A stretch of 64,000 bases of DNA from Pantoea cypripedii (GTDB taxonomy: Bacteria > Pseudomonadota > Gammaproteobacteria > Enterobacterales > Enterobacteriaceae), in assembly GCF_011395035.1 (NCBI RefSeq), contig NZ_CP024768.1:3219979-3283978 (forward strand), in the 5' to 3' direction. Shown here in pieces: positions 9,289-17,814 of this stretch. The position numbers and the translations under genes are program-made. Positions within the stretch are counted from its first letter, which is position 1; the number at the start of each line of letters is the position of its first letter. Under the pieces are notes generated by a model. It had not been told where the DNA came from, made no database searches, and worked only from the letters and a program-made list of their open reading frames with translations.

Positions 9289-10230
9289 GTGTTGACCGAG
9301 CTGAGTTATATTTTAAAACGCATCCTGCTGATCATCCCGACGCTGCTGGTGATTCTGGTGGTGACGTTCACCATCGTGCGTCTACTGCCCGGCGATCCCG
9401 CCAGCGCGATGATCGGCGACCGCGCCACCGACACTGATGTCAATCGTATCAATCAACAGCTGGGGCTGGATCAGTCTTTGCCCGTGCAGTTTGCCGGGTT
9501 TGTGCGGCAGGTGGCCAGCGGCAATCTGGGCAACTCCTATGCGATGCATGCCCCGGTGACGGCGGTGATCGCCGAACGTTTGCCGGTCACCCTGCTGTTA
9601 ACCGGCATGGCCGCGCTGTTTTCGCTGCTGATGGCGATCCCGCTGGCCTTTATTTCCGCGCTTAAACGCAACAGCGCGACTGACATCACCATTCGCGGCG
9701 CATCACAGGTCACGCTGTCGATGCCCTCTTTCTATATCGGCCTGGTGCTGCTGACCGTTTTCGCCGCACAGCTGCACTGGTTCCCGGTCGGCGGTTATGG
9801 CGATACCTGGGGACAGCGCATCTATCATCTGTTTCTTCCGGCGATGACGCTGGCAGTGAGCATCACCTCGGTGCTGATTGGCAGCCTGCGCAACTCGATC
9901 ATCGCCGTGCTGGATGCGGAATACATTACCTTCGCGCGCGCTAAAGGGCTGAGCAATCGGGTGGTGTTGCTGCGCCATGTGCTACGCAACTCACTGATCC
10001 CGATGCTGAGCCTGTTTGCCCTCAATATCGGCACCACCATCGGCAGCGCGGTGATCACTGAAACGGTGTTCGCCGTTCCCGGCATCGCGCGCCTGATGGT
10101 CGATAGCATTTTCAGCCGTGACTATCCGATGATTCAGGGGCTGGTGATCGTGCTGTCAGTGCTGGTATCGCTGATTTTCCTTATCACCGACATCGTACAG
10201 GTGATGATTGACCCAAGGAGGGCACGATGA
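9289..10230 (+). CDS. ABC transporter permease 1 (DppB/OppB type)
   Basis: 313-residue inner-membrane permease with six hydrophobic segments and the ABC-coupling EAA-type loop (EYITFARAKGLSNRVVLLRHVLRNSLIP, residues about 206-235) that contacts the ATPases. The N-terminus YILKRILLIIPTLLVILVVTF is typical of DppB. GTG at 9289 is used; a TTG at 9292 is better spaced from GGGAG at 9281-9285 and could be the real start. A gap of 82 bases separates it from the binding protein. The stop overlaps the next permease start (ATGA). Confidence 0.93.
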   Translation: MLTELSYILKRILLIIPTLLVILVVTFTIVRLLPGDPASAMIGDRATDTDVNRINQQLGLDQSLPVQFAGFVRQVASGNLGNSYAMHAPVTAVIAERLPVTLLLTGMAALFSLLMAIPLAFISALKRNSATDITIRGASQVTLSMPSFYIGLVLLTVFAAQLHWFPVGGYGDTWGQRIYHLFLPAMTLAVSITSVLIGSLRNSIIAVLDAEYITFARAKGLSNRVVLLRHVLRNSLIPMLSLFALNIGTTIGSAVITETVFAVPGIARLMVDSIFSRDYPMIQGLVIVLSVLVSLIFLITDIVQVMIDPRRAR

Positions 10231-11078
10231 GTGAATTGATTGTCCAGCGTTCCCTCACCCGGAAGTGGCGCAAATACCTGCCCTGGTCGTCGCTGTTGGG
10301 CTGCGTCATTCTGGTGCTCAGCCTGCTGATGGCGTTTTTTCCGCACCTGGTTGCCACTGCCGACCCGCTGAAGTTTGACTATCGCGCCATCCTCAAGGGG
10401 CCGAGCCTGCAACACTTTTTTGGCACCGATAACTTTGGCCGCGATATCTTTTCGCGCGTGGTGTATGCCTACCAGGTCGATTTGCAAATCGCCTTCTTTA
10501 CCACACTTTTCCCGATGGTGTTCGGCACGCTGGTTGGGCTGCTGGTCGGTTATTTTGGCGGCGTGGCCGAGATGCTGTTTCAAAGGATCGTTGATGCGGT
10601 AGTGACGTTTCCGCTGCTGGTGCTGGTCATCGCTATCGTCGCCATTCTCGGCCCGGGCCTGAATAGCATGTATATCGCCGTCGGCATCATTTATTGGGTG
10701 TTCTACGCCAAATTAATTGCCGGTGAAGTGAGTATTCAGAAACGACTGGAGTACGTGGCAGCCGGTAAAGTCATGGGCTACAGCACGCCGCGCATTATCT
10801 TCCGTCACGTGCTGCCGAACGTCATTACTACTACGCTGGTGTACTGGATGACCGATATGGCGCTGGCGATCCTGCTGGGTTCCAGCCTCGGTTATCTCGG
10901 CCTCGGTGCACAACCGCCCGCCGCCGAATGGGGCGTGTTGATCGCCTCCGGTAAAAATTTCATGGATACCGCATGGTGGATAACGATTTTTCCCGGCATT
11001 GCCATCGTATTAACCGGACTGGGATTCAGCCTGTTTGGCGACCTGCTGGCAGACTGGCTGCGTCCTGGCAGCCGTTAG
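10227..11078 (+). CDS. ABC transporter permease 2 (DppC/OppC type)
   Basis: 283-residue inner-membrane permease of the DppC type. The hallmark HFFGTDNFGRDIFSRVVY lies near residue 65, before the membrane core, and an EAA-type loop (RLEYVAAGKVMGYSTPRIIFRHVLPN) is near residue 172. Six hydrophobic segments are visible. The start overlaps the previous permease stop by four bases (ATGA), indicating translational coupling, and the first ATPase gene starts 18 bases after it. Forms the heteromeric channel with permease 1. Confidence 0.93.
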   Translation: MSELIVQRSLTRKWRKYLPWSSLLGCVILVLSLLMAFFPHLVATADPLKFDYRAILKGPSLQHFFGTDNFGRDIFSRVVYAYQVDLQIAFFTTLFPMVFGTLVGLLVGYFGGVAEMLFQRIVDAVVTFPLLVLVIAIVAILGPGLNSMYIAVGIIYWVFYAKLIAGEVSIQKRLEYVAAGKVMGYSTPRIIFRHVLPNVITTTLVYWMTDMALAILLGSSLGYLGLGAQPPAAEWGVLIASGKNFMDTAWWITIFPGIAIVLTGLGFSLFGDLLADWLRPGSR

Positions 11079-11096
11079 CAACAATGAGAGCGAATT

Positions 11097-12092
11097 ATGT
11101 CCAGCCCGATTTCCCCTTTGCTTGAGGTGCAGCAGCTCAACACCCAAATTCATACCTCGCGCGGTAGCCTGCGGGCGATTCAGGACGTGAGCTTCAGCCT
11201 CAATCCGGGAGAGATTCTTGGGCTGGTCGGTGAATCCGGTTCGGGAAAAAGTGTGACGCTGCGTTCTCTGCTGCGCCTGATGCCCGCCAGCGCCGAGGTT
11301 TCTGGCTCCGTCAAATGGCAGGGCCGCGAGATTACCCGCATGCAGCCGGCCGAACTGCGCAGCATTCGCGGTGGTGAAATTGCGATGATTTTTCAGGAGC
11401 CGATGATTGCCCTCAATCCGGTGTTGACCGTCTGGCGGCAGATTGAGGAAAGCCTGGCTGCCCACACCGATTTAAAGCGCAAACAACGCCGCCAGCGGGC
11501 GATTGAGTTGCTGAATCAAGTGGGGATCCCCGCGCCAGAACTGCGTCTCGACGATTATCCGCACCAGTTTTCCGGTGGGATGCGCCAGCGCGTGATGATT
11601 GCCATCGCGCTGGCGGGTAATCCCCGTCTGCTGCTGGCCGACGAACCCACTACCGCGCTGGATGTCACCATTCAGGAACAGATCCTCAAGCTGCTGTTCA
11701 ACCTGCGTGACCAGCTGGCGATGGGGATTATTTTTGTCACCCACGATCTCGGCGTGGTTGCCCAGCTGTGCGATCGCGTGGCGGTGATGTATGCCGGCCG
11801 CATCGTGGAAACTGCACCGGTGCGGGAAATTTTCAGCCAGCCCCGTCACCCCTACACCCAGGGGTTGATCGCTTCAGTCCCGCAAAGCGGTGGCGAGCGA
11901 AAACCGCTGCTGTCGATTGAGGGCACACCGCCGTCGCTGCTCAACCTGCCGCAGGGGTGCAGTTTTAGCCCGCGCTGTCGTTATAAAACTGACATCTGTC
12001 TCAGGGAGGTTCCGCCCCCTGAAGCGCTGAATCCCGAACATCAGGTTGCCTGTCATCATCACGCTAACCTTAACGTCATGGAGGGCATCTGA
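11097..12092 (+). CDS. ABC transporter ATP-binding protein 1 (DppD/OppD type)
   Basis: 331-residue ATPase with Walker A GESGSGKS near residue 44, Q-loop FQEPMIALNP near 99, signature FSGGMRQRV near 157, Walker B LLLADEPTTALD near 179, and the C-terminal oligopeptide-transport extension with CSFSPRC near residue 291, where cysteine-rich OppD/DppD proteins may hold an Fe-S cluster. Pairs with the next gene product as a heterodimer driving the permeases. The next gene starts two bases after the stop. Confidence 0.94.
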   Translation: MSSPISPLLEVQQLNTQIHTSRGSLRAIQDVSFSLNPGEILGLVGESGSGKSVTLRSLLRLMPASAEVSGSVKWQGREITRMQPAELRSIRGGEIAMIFQEPMIALNPVLTVWRQIEESLAAHTDLKRKQRRQRAIELLNQVGIPAPELRLDDYPHQFSGGMRQRVMIAIALAGNPRLLLADEPTTALDVTIQEQILKLLFNLRDQLAMGIIFVTHDLGVVAQLCDRVAVMYAGRIVETAPVREIFSQPRHPYTQGLIASVPQSGGERKPLLSIEGTPPSLLNLPQGCSFSPRCRYKTDICLREVPPPEALNPEHQVACHHHANLNVMEGI

Positions 12093-12093
12093 G

Positions 12094-13128
12094 ATGGTTG
12101 AAACCCTGTCACACAGCAGCCTGCCGATCGTCAGCGTCGAAGAGGCCATCGTCCACTTCCCGGTGGCGCAGACCATTCTCGAAAAAATTCAGGGTAAACC
12201 CCGTAAGTTTGTGCAGGCGCTGAACGGCGTCAGGCTGGAGCTGATGCAGGGTGAGACGCTTGGCGTGGTTGGCGAGTCCGGCTGCGGTAAATCCACCCTG
12301 GCACGCACCATGGTCGGCCTGTTGCAAACCAATGAAGGAAAAATCTACTTCAATGGTAAAGACATCGCGACGTTGCGCGGCAAAGCCCGACGCAGCTTTA
12401 ATCGCCAGGTACAGATGATTTTTCAGGATCCCTACAGTTCACTGAACCCGCGTATGACCGTCGGCCAGGTGCTGACCGAAGCCCTGTCGGTGCACGGGAT
12501 GTGTGCGAAAAAAGATATTCCCGCCCGCATCCGTGAGCTGATGGAACTGGTGCGCCTGCCTGCCGACGCCATCGATAAACTGCCGCACGAGTTTTCCGGC
12601 GGACAGCGCCAGCGTATTGGCATCAGCCGGGCGCTGGCCGTGGAGCCGCAGGTGTTAATCGCCGATGAACTGGTTTCGGCGCTGGATGTGTCGGTGCAAG
12701 CGCAGGTGGTGAACCTGCTGCTGGATTTGCAGCAAAAACTCAATCTGACGGTGCTGTTCGTTGCCCATGATCTGCGGCTGGTCAGGCACATTTCACATCG
12801 TGTGGCGGTGATGTATCTCGGCGAAGTGGTGGAAGTGGCGGATACCGAAACGCTGTTTATCAAGCCATTGCATCCCTATACCCAGGCCTTATTACGCGCG
12901 GCACCGAGTATGGATCCCAACGATCGCGGTAAAAACGTCAGTCTGACCGGCGAACTCCCCAGCCCGCTTTCGCCCCCTGCCGGCTGTCGCTTTCATACCC
13001 GCTGCCCTTTTGTTACTGATCGCTGCCGTACTGAGCGGCCGGTATTGGCCGTGAAATCCGGTGGCCAGCGCGTAGCGTGCCACCTGGTGCCTTTTGAATC
13101 TGGTGTGGTGGGGGCTGATCCAGTCTGA
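12094..13128 (+). CDS. ABC transporter ATP-binding protein 2 (DppF/OppF type)
   Basis: 344-residue ATPase: Walker A GESGCGKST near residue 62, Q-loop FQDPYSSLNPRM near 110, signature FSGGQRQRIG near 168, Walker B VLIADELVSALD near 187, and a C-terminal CRFHTRCPF segment. I chose ATG at 12094 (MVETLSHSS), directly after the previous stop and preceded by GGAGGGC; an upstream in-frame start at 12046 would run into the first ATPase gene. Last gene of the operon. Walker B has DEL where the paralogue has DEP, a mild difference seen in this subgroup. Confidence 0.93.
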   Translation: MVETLSHSSLPIVSVEEAIVHFPVAQTILEKIQGKPRKFVQALNGVRLELMQGETLGVVGESGCGKSTLARTMVGLLQTNEGKIYFNGKDIATLRGKARRSFNRQVQMIFQDPYSSLNPRMTVGQVLTEALSVHGMCAKKDIPARIRELMELVRLPADAIDKLPHEFSGGQRQRIGISRALAVEPQVLIADELVSALDVSVQAQVVNLLLDLQQKLNLTVLFVAHDLRLVRHISHRVAVMYLGEVVEVADTETLFIKPLHPYTQALLRAAPSMDPNDRGKNVSLTGELPSPLSPPAGCRFHTRCPFVTDRCRTERPVLAVKSGGQRVACHLVPFESGVVGADPV

Positions 13129-13523
13129 TGCCTTTTCATGGCGGGTATGATAGAAAACAGGTGACTGGCTGATATTCTGCAACTTTGTGCCGGGCAGAGA
13201 GGGTTTCTAATTTGCGTAACATGAATCCTCTTTTCTCTATAGGATGAACGGAAAAGCGAAACATCCCAAATTATGTTTATTGTGACTCACGTCTTATATT
13301 ACAAGAATTCAGGAACAGTCTTGGCCGTACGCATTTTACAAAATGAGATATACTAAATTCTGAAGCAGAATTCGAAATGAAAAATTCAATTTACCGCTTT
13401 GATTAAATGAGAATTATCTTATCAAAGATCAGAAAAGTCCACGCTATGCACACACATTTTCAATTAATTCTGCTGTTATAATCTCCCCAGTTTTTTCTAT
13501 AGATAATCATGTAAGGTTAGGCG
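13129..13523. other. AT-rich intergenic region upstream of the luxR-type gene
   Basis: 395 bases without a convincing gene. The GC content falls sharply after about 13200, matching the following luxR-like gene. A TATAAT at 13477-13482 is a probable -10 for that gene, with no good -35. A perfect inverted repeat AATTCTG-AAG-CAGAATT lies at 13356-13372. No strong terminator for the ABC operon was seen. Confidence 0.5.
13356..13372. repeat. 17-base inverted repeat upstream of the luxR-type gene
   Basis: Arms AATTCTG and CAGAATT are perfect and separated by AAG. It lies about 105 bases upstream of the probable -10 of the LuxR-type gene and could be an operator. It does not match the usual lux/esa box spacing (CTG-N10-CAG), so assignment to the LuxR protein itself is doubtful. 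Confidence 0.4.
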
Positions 13524-14252
13524 ATGATTAAAAAAGGTTTTTTTTCTGATGAAGAAAAGAACGCTTCTATCAAAGAGGTTCTTGAAAAACTCTTGGTTGC
13601 TTTTGGCCCACTGGAATATGCTTATGTTGTGATGGACAAAAAAAATCCCGAGAACATGATTGCCATTAGTAATGTTTCAGATTTCTTTAAAGTATATTTC
13701 GAGAAAAAATATCAGAATATCGATCCCATTGTTATAAAATCACTGAACAATTTCTCATCATTTAAATGGGATGAAAACATCAGAATTGCCTTTGAACCTA
13801 CACCCAGTAGAGTCTTTGAATTAGCGAAAGAATATAACATTCTCTATGGCTACTCTTTTGTTTTACATGATCCTTATGGCTGCATGGCTGTTTTATCATT
13901 CGCCTCCGATAGGCTCTACAGACCGGAACTCGATGAATTATTCGAAAATTCAAAAGAAAAATTGCATTGGATTCTGGTTCAGATTCATGAAATGTTGCTT
14001 CAAATATATAAAAACGAACAGAATAGCAATGAAAAAAGCATCAAAGAACTTACATCTCGTGAAATGGAAATACTTTACTGGAGTAGTATCGGAAATACCT
14101 ATCCCGAAGTTGCCAGAATATTAGGCCTCTCTGTTAGCACAGTAAAATTTCATATGGCAAATGTTGTGAAGAAAATGGGGGTAAAAAACGCCAAACATGC
14201 CATTCGATTGTGTGCGGAATTAGATCTTATTTCACCCTCATACGATAATTGA
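13524..14252 (+). CDS. LuxR-family quorum-sensing regulator, EsaR/ExpR-like, without adjacent luxI
   Basis: 242 residues: N-terminal autoinducer-binding domain (about 10-160) and C-terminal LuxR helix-turn-helix (about 170-235, LTSREMEILYWSSIGNTYPEVARILGLSVSTVKFH). It resembles Pantoea EsaR/EanR and Pectobacterium ExpR (AYVVMDKKNPENM, FKWDENI, YSFVLHDP). Ligand-pocket positions: Tyr58, Asp67-Pro68, Trp82 and Gly109 are kept, but the usual first tryptophan (Trp57 in TraR) is Phe54. No AHL synthase gene is present, so it is a solo. Much more AT-rich than its neighbours, suggesting horizontal transfer. It may sense AHLs made elsewhere in the genome or by other bacteria. Confidence 0.88.
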   Translation: MIKKGFFSDEEKNASIKEVLEKLLVAFGPLEYAYVVMDKKNPENMIAISNVSDFFKVYFEKKYQNIDPIVIKSLNNFSSFKWDENIRIAFEPTPSRVFELAKEYNILYGYSFVLHDPYGCMAVLSFASDRLYRPELDELFENSKEKLHWILVQIHEMLLQIYKNEQNSNEKSIKELTSREMEILYWSSIGNTYPEVARILGLSVSTVKFHMANVVKKMGVKNAKHAIRLCAELDLISPSYDN

Positions 14253-14340
14253 AACATCAATAATTAGAAACTCAAAAAATCATTCTGAGATGAGCAGACT
14301 TTATAAAAGTTCTTATATGCACTTTCGATTTACTTAAAAT

Positions 14341-14365
14341 GCTGGCGCAAAAACGCCAGCATCAG
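14341..14365 (-). terminator. glyA terminator
   Basis: On the minus strand, after the glyA stop, GCTGGCG and CGCCAGC form a 7-base-pair stem with a TTTTTG loop (14341-14360). Only a short ATTTT follows, so it is a modest Rho-independent terminator or a 3'-end stabilising hairpin. Confidence 0.6.
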
Positions 14366-14379
14366 ATGTTAAAACCAAA

Positions 14380-15633
14380 TCAGGCATAAACCGGCAGACG
14401 TGCACAGATATCCAGCACTTTCTGCTTGGTACGTTCGATGGTCGCTTCGTCGTTGACGTTGTCCAGCACATCAGCAATCCAGCCTGCCAGTTCACGCACT
14501 TCTGCTTCTTTGAAGCCACGACGGGTCACTGCTGGCGTACCGATACGTACACCGGAAGTCACGAACGGGCTTTTCGGATCGTTCGGTACGCTGTTTTTGT
14601 TGACGGTGATGTTAGCACGGCCCAGCGCGGCATCCGCTTCTTTACCGGTCAGGTTTTTGCTCACCAGATCAATCAGGAACAGGTGGTTATAGGTGCCGCC
14701 GGATACGATGTTGTAACCGCGCTCAATCAGCACTTCCACCATCGCTTTCGCGTTTTTAGCCACCTGCTGCTGGTAAGTTTTGAACTCAGGTTCCATCGCT
14801 TCTTTGAACGCGACAGCTTTACCGGCGATCACGTGCATCAGCGGGCCGCCCTGGCCGCCAGGGAATACTGCGGAGTTCAGTTTTTTGTACAGCTCTTCAT
14901 CACCGTTTTTCGCCAGGATCAGGCCGCCGCGCGGACCCGCCAGGGTTTTGTGGGTGGTTGAAGTCACGATATGCGCATGCGGAACCGGGTTTGGATAGAC
15001 GTCAGCGGCGATCAGGCCAGCCACATGTGCCATGTCAACGAACAGGTAAGCGCCAACGCTGTCCGCGATTTCACGCATTTTTGCCCAGTCAACCACGCCA
15101 GAGTAGGCAGAGAAACCACCGACGATCATTTTCGGCTTATGGGTTTTCGCCAGTTCTGCCAGCTCGTTGTAATCAATTTTGCCAGTTTCATCGATGCCAT
15201 AAGGCACCACGTTATACAGTTTACCGGACAGGTTAACCGGTGAACCGTGAGTCAGGTGACCACCGTGTGCCAGGTTCATACCCAGAATGGTATCGCCCGG
15301 TTGCAGCAGTGCGGTGTAGACAGCGAAGTTTGCCTGAGAACCAGAGTGCGGCTGCACGTTAGCATAATCAGCGCCGAACAGCGCTTTCGCGCGGTCAATC
15401 GCCAGCTGCTCAACGATATCAACGTATTCACATCCGCCGTAGTAGCGTTTGCCCGGATACCCTTCCGCGTATTTATTGGTGAGCTGTGAACCTTGCGCCT
15501 GCATAACGCGCGGGCTGGTGTAGTTTTCAGAAGCAATCAGTTCAATGTGCTCTTCCTGACGCACTTTCTCTTGCTCCATCGCCTGCCACAACTCGGCATC
15601 ATAATCGGCAATGTTCATATCACGCTTTAACAT
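14380..15633 (-). CDS. glyA: Serine hydroxymethyltransferase
   Basis: 417-residue PLP enzyme, nearly identical to E. coli GlyA from MLKRDMNIADYDAELW to ARLPVYA. It converts serine and tetrahydrofolate to glycine and 5,10-methylene-THF, the main source of one-carbon units. PLP lysine lies in the TTTHKTLAGPRGG segment (near residue 229). I chose ATG at 15633 because it has AGGAG seven bases upstream and matches the E. coli start. Divergent from hmp; a PurR-like site lies between, in keeping with purine control of this gene in E. coli. Confidence 0.98.
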   Translation of the reverse strand: MLKRDMNIADYDAELWQAMEQEKVRQEEHIELIASENYTSPRVMQAQGSQLTNKYAEGYPGKRYYGGCEYVDIVEQLAIDRAKALFGADYANVQPHSGSQANFAVYTALLQPGDTILGMNLAHGGHLTHGSPVNLSGKLYNVVPYGIDETGKIDYNELAELAKTHKPKMIVGGFSAYSGVVDWAKMREIADSVGAYLFVDMAHVAGLIAADVYPNPVPHAHIVTSTTHKTLAGPRGGLILAKNGDEELYKKLNSAVFPGGQGGPLMHVIAGKAVAFKEAMEPEFKTYQQQVAKNAKAMVEVLIERGYNIVSGGTYNHLFLIDLVSKNLTGKEADAALGRANITVNKNSVPNDPKSPFVTSGVRIGTPAVTRRGFKEAEVRELAGWIADVLDNVNDEATIERTKQKVLDICARLPVYA

Positions 15634-15747
15634 CCGCATCTCCTGACTCAGCTAACTTTTTAACGGCAATTTAAGCCCCGCGAAGGGGCGAAGGCCCACA
15701 GTGTAAACCGTTTTGTCAGGTGACGGTAGCAGCAATCCCCTCTTTTT

Positions 15748-15763
15748 ACGCAAACGATTGGCA
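15748..15763. promoter_or_regulatory. Probable PurR operator for glyA
   Basis: ACGCAAACGATTGGCA matches the PurR operator (ACGCAAACGTTTNCNT) in its whole left half and the centre, with a weaker right half. It lies about 115 bases upstream of the glyA start. glyA is a known member of the E. coli purine regulon. Confidence 0.65.
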
Positions 15764-15923
15764 AGGCGCTGGAACGGGTTTTTTACGCATTTTTGCAAGC
15801 CAGAGAGTCACGATATTTTCTCAGAATGAAGCGGAAAAAATTTCAGGTTTGTGTGAGAGATTCCAGTAAACCTGAATTATCCCTGAGCATTCAGGGGGAT
15901 TTACAACCACTGCTTGCGCGCAT

Positions 15924-15946
15924 AAGATGTATTTAAAATACAACTT
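15924..15946. promoter_or_regulatory. NsrR operator of hmp
   Basis: Two 11-base half sites, AAGATGTATTT and AAATACAACTT, flank a single central base: a near-perfect NsrR site (AAGATGYATTT-N-AAATRCATCTT). It lies 25 bases upstream of the hmp start, where the nitric-oxide sensor NsrR would block transcription until NO damages its Fe-S cluster. Confidence 0.85.
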
Positions 15947-15970
15947 TTAAAATGCTATGAGGATTCACCC

Positions 15971-17155
15971 ATGCTTGACGCGCAAGACATCGCTATCATC
16001 AAATCCACCCTGCCCGCCATTGCCGAATTAGGCCCCCAACTCACCGGTCACTTTTATCAGCGTATGCTGACGCAGCACCCGGAACTGAAAGATGTGTTCA
16101 ACATGAACAATCAGCGCAGCGGCAACCAGCGTGAAGCGCTGTTCAACGCCATCTGCGCCTACGGCAGCAATCTGGAAAACCTCGAAGTGCTGCTACCCGC
16201 GGTGGAAAAAATCGCCCAGAAACATACCAGCCTGAATATTCAGCCCGAGCAGTACGCCATCGTCGGTGAAAATCTGCTGGCGACCATTCAGGAGCTGCTG
16301 AATCCGGGCGACGATGTGTTACAGGCATGGGGCAAGGCGTATGGCGTGCTGGCTGAGGTGTTTATCCAGCGCGAAGAGGCGATTTATCGCGCATCCGCAG
16401 CGAAAACCGGCGGCTGGCGTGGTGCGCGTGATTTCCGCATTCGTGCCATTCAGCCGCAGAGCAGCGTGATTAAAAGCTTTGAACTGGAACCAGTGGATGG
16501 TGGAGCGGTGGCGGATTTCCTGCCCGGCCAGTATCTGGCCATCACCCTGCGTCCGGATAGCCAGGGCAATCTGCAACATCGTCAATATTCACTCACCCAC
16601 CAGCCAAATGGTCAGTTCTATCGTATTGCGGTGAAACGTGAAGATCAGGGCGCGGTATCTAACTGGCTGCATGATCAGGCGCAGGTCGGGGATGTGGTGC
16701 AGTGCGCGGCACCGGCGGGTGATTTCTTCCTCCAGGCTGAGCCTGCTACCCCTGTCACCCTGATCTCAGCGGGTGTCGGCCAGACGCCGATGCTGGCGAT
16801 GCTCGCCAGCCTGGCAGAACAACAGCATCCGGCAGCGGTAACCTGGCTGCATGCGACAGAAGACGGTAAGCAGCATGCCTTCGCCGGGGAAGTTAAGGCG
16901 CTGGGTAGCCGTCTGCCCAACTTTAGCAGCCACGTCTGGTATCGCCAGCCTGCCGCCGCAGACGCTGGTCATTATGATGCGCAGGGATTGATGGATTTAG
17001 CAGGCGTCTCGGCTGAACTCAGCCAGCCCGATCGTCAGTTCTGGCTCTGCGGCCCGCTGACGTTTATGCAGTTTGTCGCGCGCCAGTTGCTGGATGCGGG
17101 TGTTGCAGCTGACCGTATTCATTACGAAGTGTTTGGCCCGCATAAGGTGCTGTAA
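15971..17155 (+). CDS. hmpA: Flavohaemoglobin, nitric oxide dioxygenase
   Basis: 394-residue soluble enzyme that oxidises NO to nitrate with O2 and NAD(P)H. Order: globin domain (about 1-138) with proximal-type His in AQKHTSLNI near residue 85; FAD-binding domain with GQYLAI and HRQYSLTH near residues 188-209; NAD-binding domain with SAGVGQTPMLAML near 270; C-terminal WLCGPLTFM and VFGPHKVL. The NsrR operator just upstream indicates induction by nitrosative stress. Adjacent to glyA in the same arrangement as in E. coli. Confidence 0.97.
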   Translation: MLDAQDIAIIKSTLPAIAELGPQLTGHFYQRMLTQHPELKDVFNMNNQRSGNQREALFNAICAYGSNLENLEVLLPAVEKIAQKHTSLNIQPEQYAIVGENLLATIQELLNPGDDVLQAWGKAYGVLAEVFIQREEAIYRASAAKTGGWRGARDFRIRAIQPQSSVIKSFELEPVDGGAVADFLPGQYLAITLRPDSQGNLQHRQYSLTHQPNGQFYRIAVKREDQGAVSNWLHDQAQVGDVVQCAAPAGDFFLQAEPATPVTLISAGVGQTPMLAMLASLAEQQHPAAVTWLHATEDGKQHAFAGEVKALGSRLPNFSSHVWYRQPAAADAGHYDAQGLMDLAGVSAELSQPDRQFWLCGPLTFMQFVARQLLDAGVAADRIHYEVFGPHKVL

Positions 17156-17216
17156 GTTCAGGCCCCCTACCCGGCATGAGAAAATAAATGCGCCGCAACC
17201 CAATATCGTACCAGGT

Positions 17217-17294
17217 TGTAGCGGCGCAATTTATTGCGCGCTTTTGGATGGTGGCATTGCTGAAAAAAATAGCGCGATAAATCGCGCCGCTACA
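17217..17294. repeat. Inverted pair of REP-like palindromic elements between hmp and glnB
   Basis: One copy at 17217-17241 begins TGTAGCGGCGC and ends TTGCGCGC; a second, inverted copy is at 17271-17294 (reverse complement begins TGTAGCGGCGC). Each unit carries its own GCGC..GCGC palindrome, and the two are 29 bases apart, so the pair can fold into a long hairpin. A shorter related piece, GCGCGATAAATCGC, is at 21801-21814. They sit between convergent genes, as REP/BIME elements often do. Confidence 0.7.
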
Positions 17295-17311
17295 TCAGTT
17301 TGCCGTGGCGA

Positions 17312-17650
17312 TTAGATCGCCTCTTCGTCTTCTTCACCGGTACGGATACGCACCACACGTGCCACGTCAAAGACAAAGATTTTACCGTCGCCGATTTTGC
17401 CGGTTTGTGCAGTTTTCATGATGGTCTCAACGCAGGTATCAACGATATCGTCGCCCACCACCATTTCGATTTTTACTTTCGGCAGAAAATCGACCATATA
17501 CTCGGCACCACGATACAGTTCAGTGTGCCCCTTCTGGCGACCAAATCCTTTCACTTCGCTGACCGTCATCCCGGTGATGCCGACTTCCGCTAACGCTTCG
17601 CGTACATCATCGAGTTTAAATGGTTTGATAATTGCATCGATCTTTTTCAT
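17312..17650 (-). CDS. glnB: Nitrogen regulatory protein P-II 1
   Basis: 112-residue trimeric signal protein that reports 2-oxoglutarate and glutamine status to GlnE and NtrB. The T-loop has the uridylylated tyrosine in GHTELYRGAEY (Tyr51), and the C-terminus RIRTGEEDEEAI matches the family. I chose ATG at 17650 (MKKIDAIIKPF) with AGGAT upstream; an ATG-like extension 18 bases further up is not conserved. Follows glrR as in E. coli. It has a 164-base upstream gap for its own promoter. Confidence 0.97.
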   Translation of the reverse strand: MKKIDAIIKPFKLDDVREALAEVGITGMTVSEVKGFGRQKGHTELYRGAEYMVDFLPKVKIEMVVGDDIVDTCVETIMKTAQTGKIGDGKIFVFDVARVVRIRTGEEDEEAI

Positions 17651-17814
17651 CACAGATCCTTTTTTCACTCCCTCCGTGGCCGGACGGGTAACAGATAGTA
17701 TAAATGTTCCTGCCGCAGCCGCTGGCTCAGAGCCGTCTGTGGCGTCAAAACAGGACTTTCTCCTGCTTTCTGTCCGAATGCTGGGGCAACAGGCCGAATC
17801 GCAGCGGCAGAAAG

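Noticed and set aside
17312..17668. Longer glnB with a start at 17668
   Set aside because: The extra six residues are not in the family, and ATG at 17650 has a fitting ribosome binding site.
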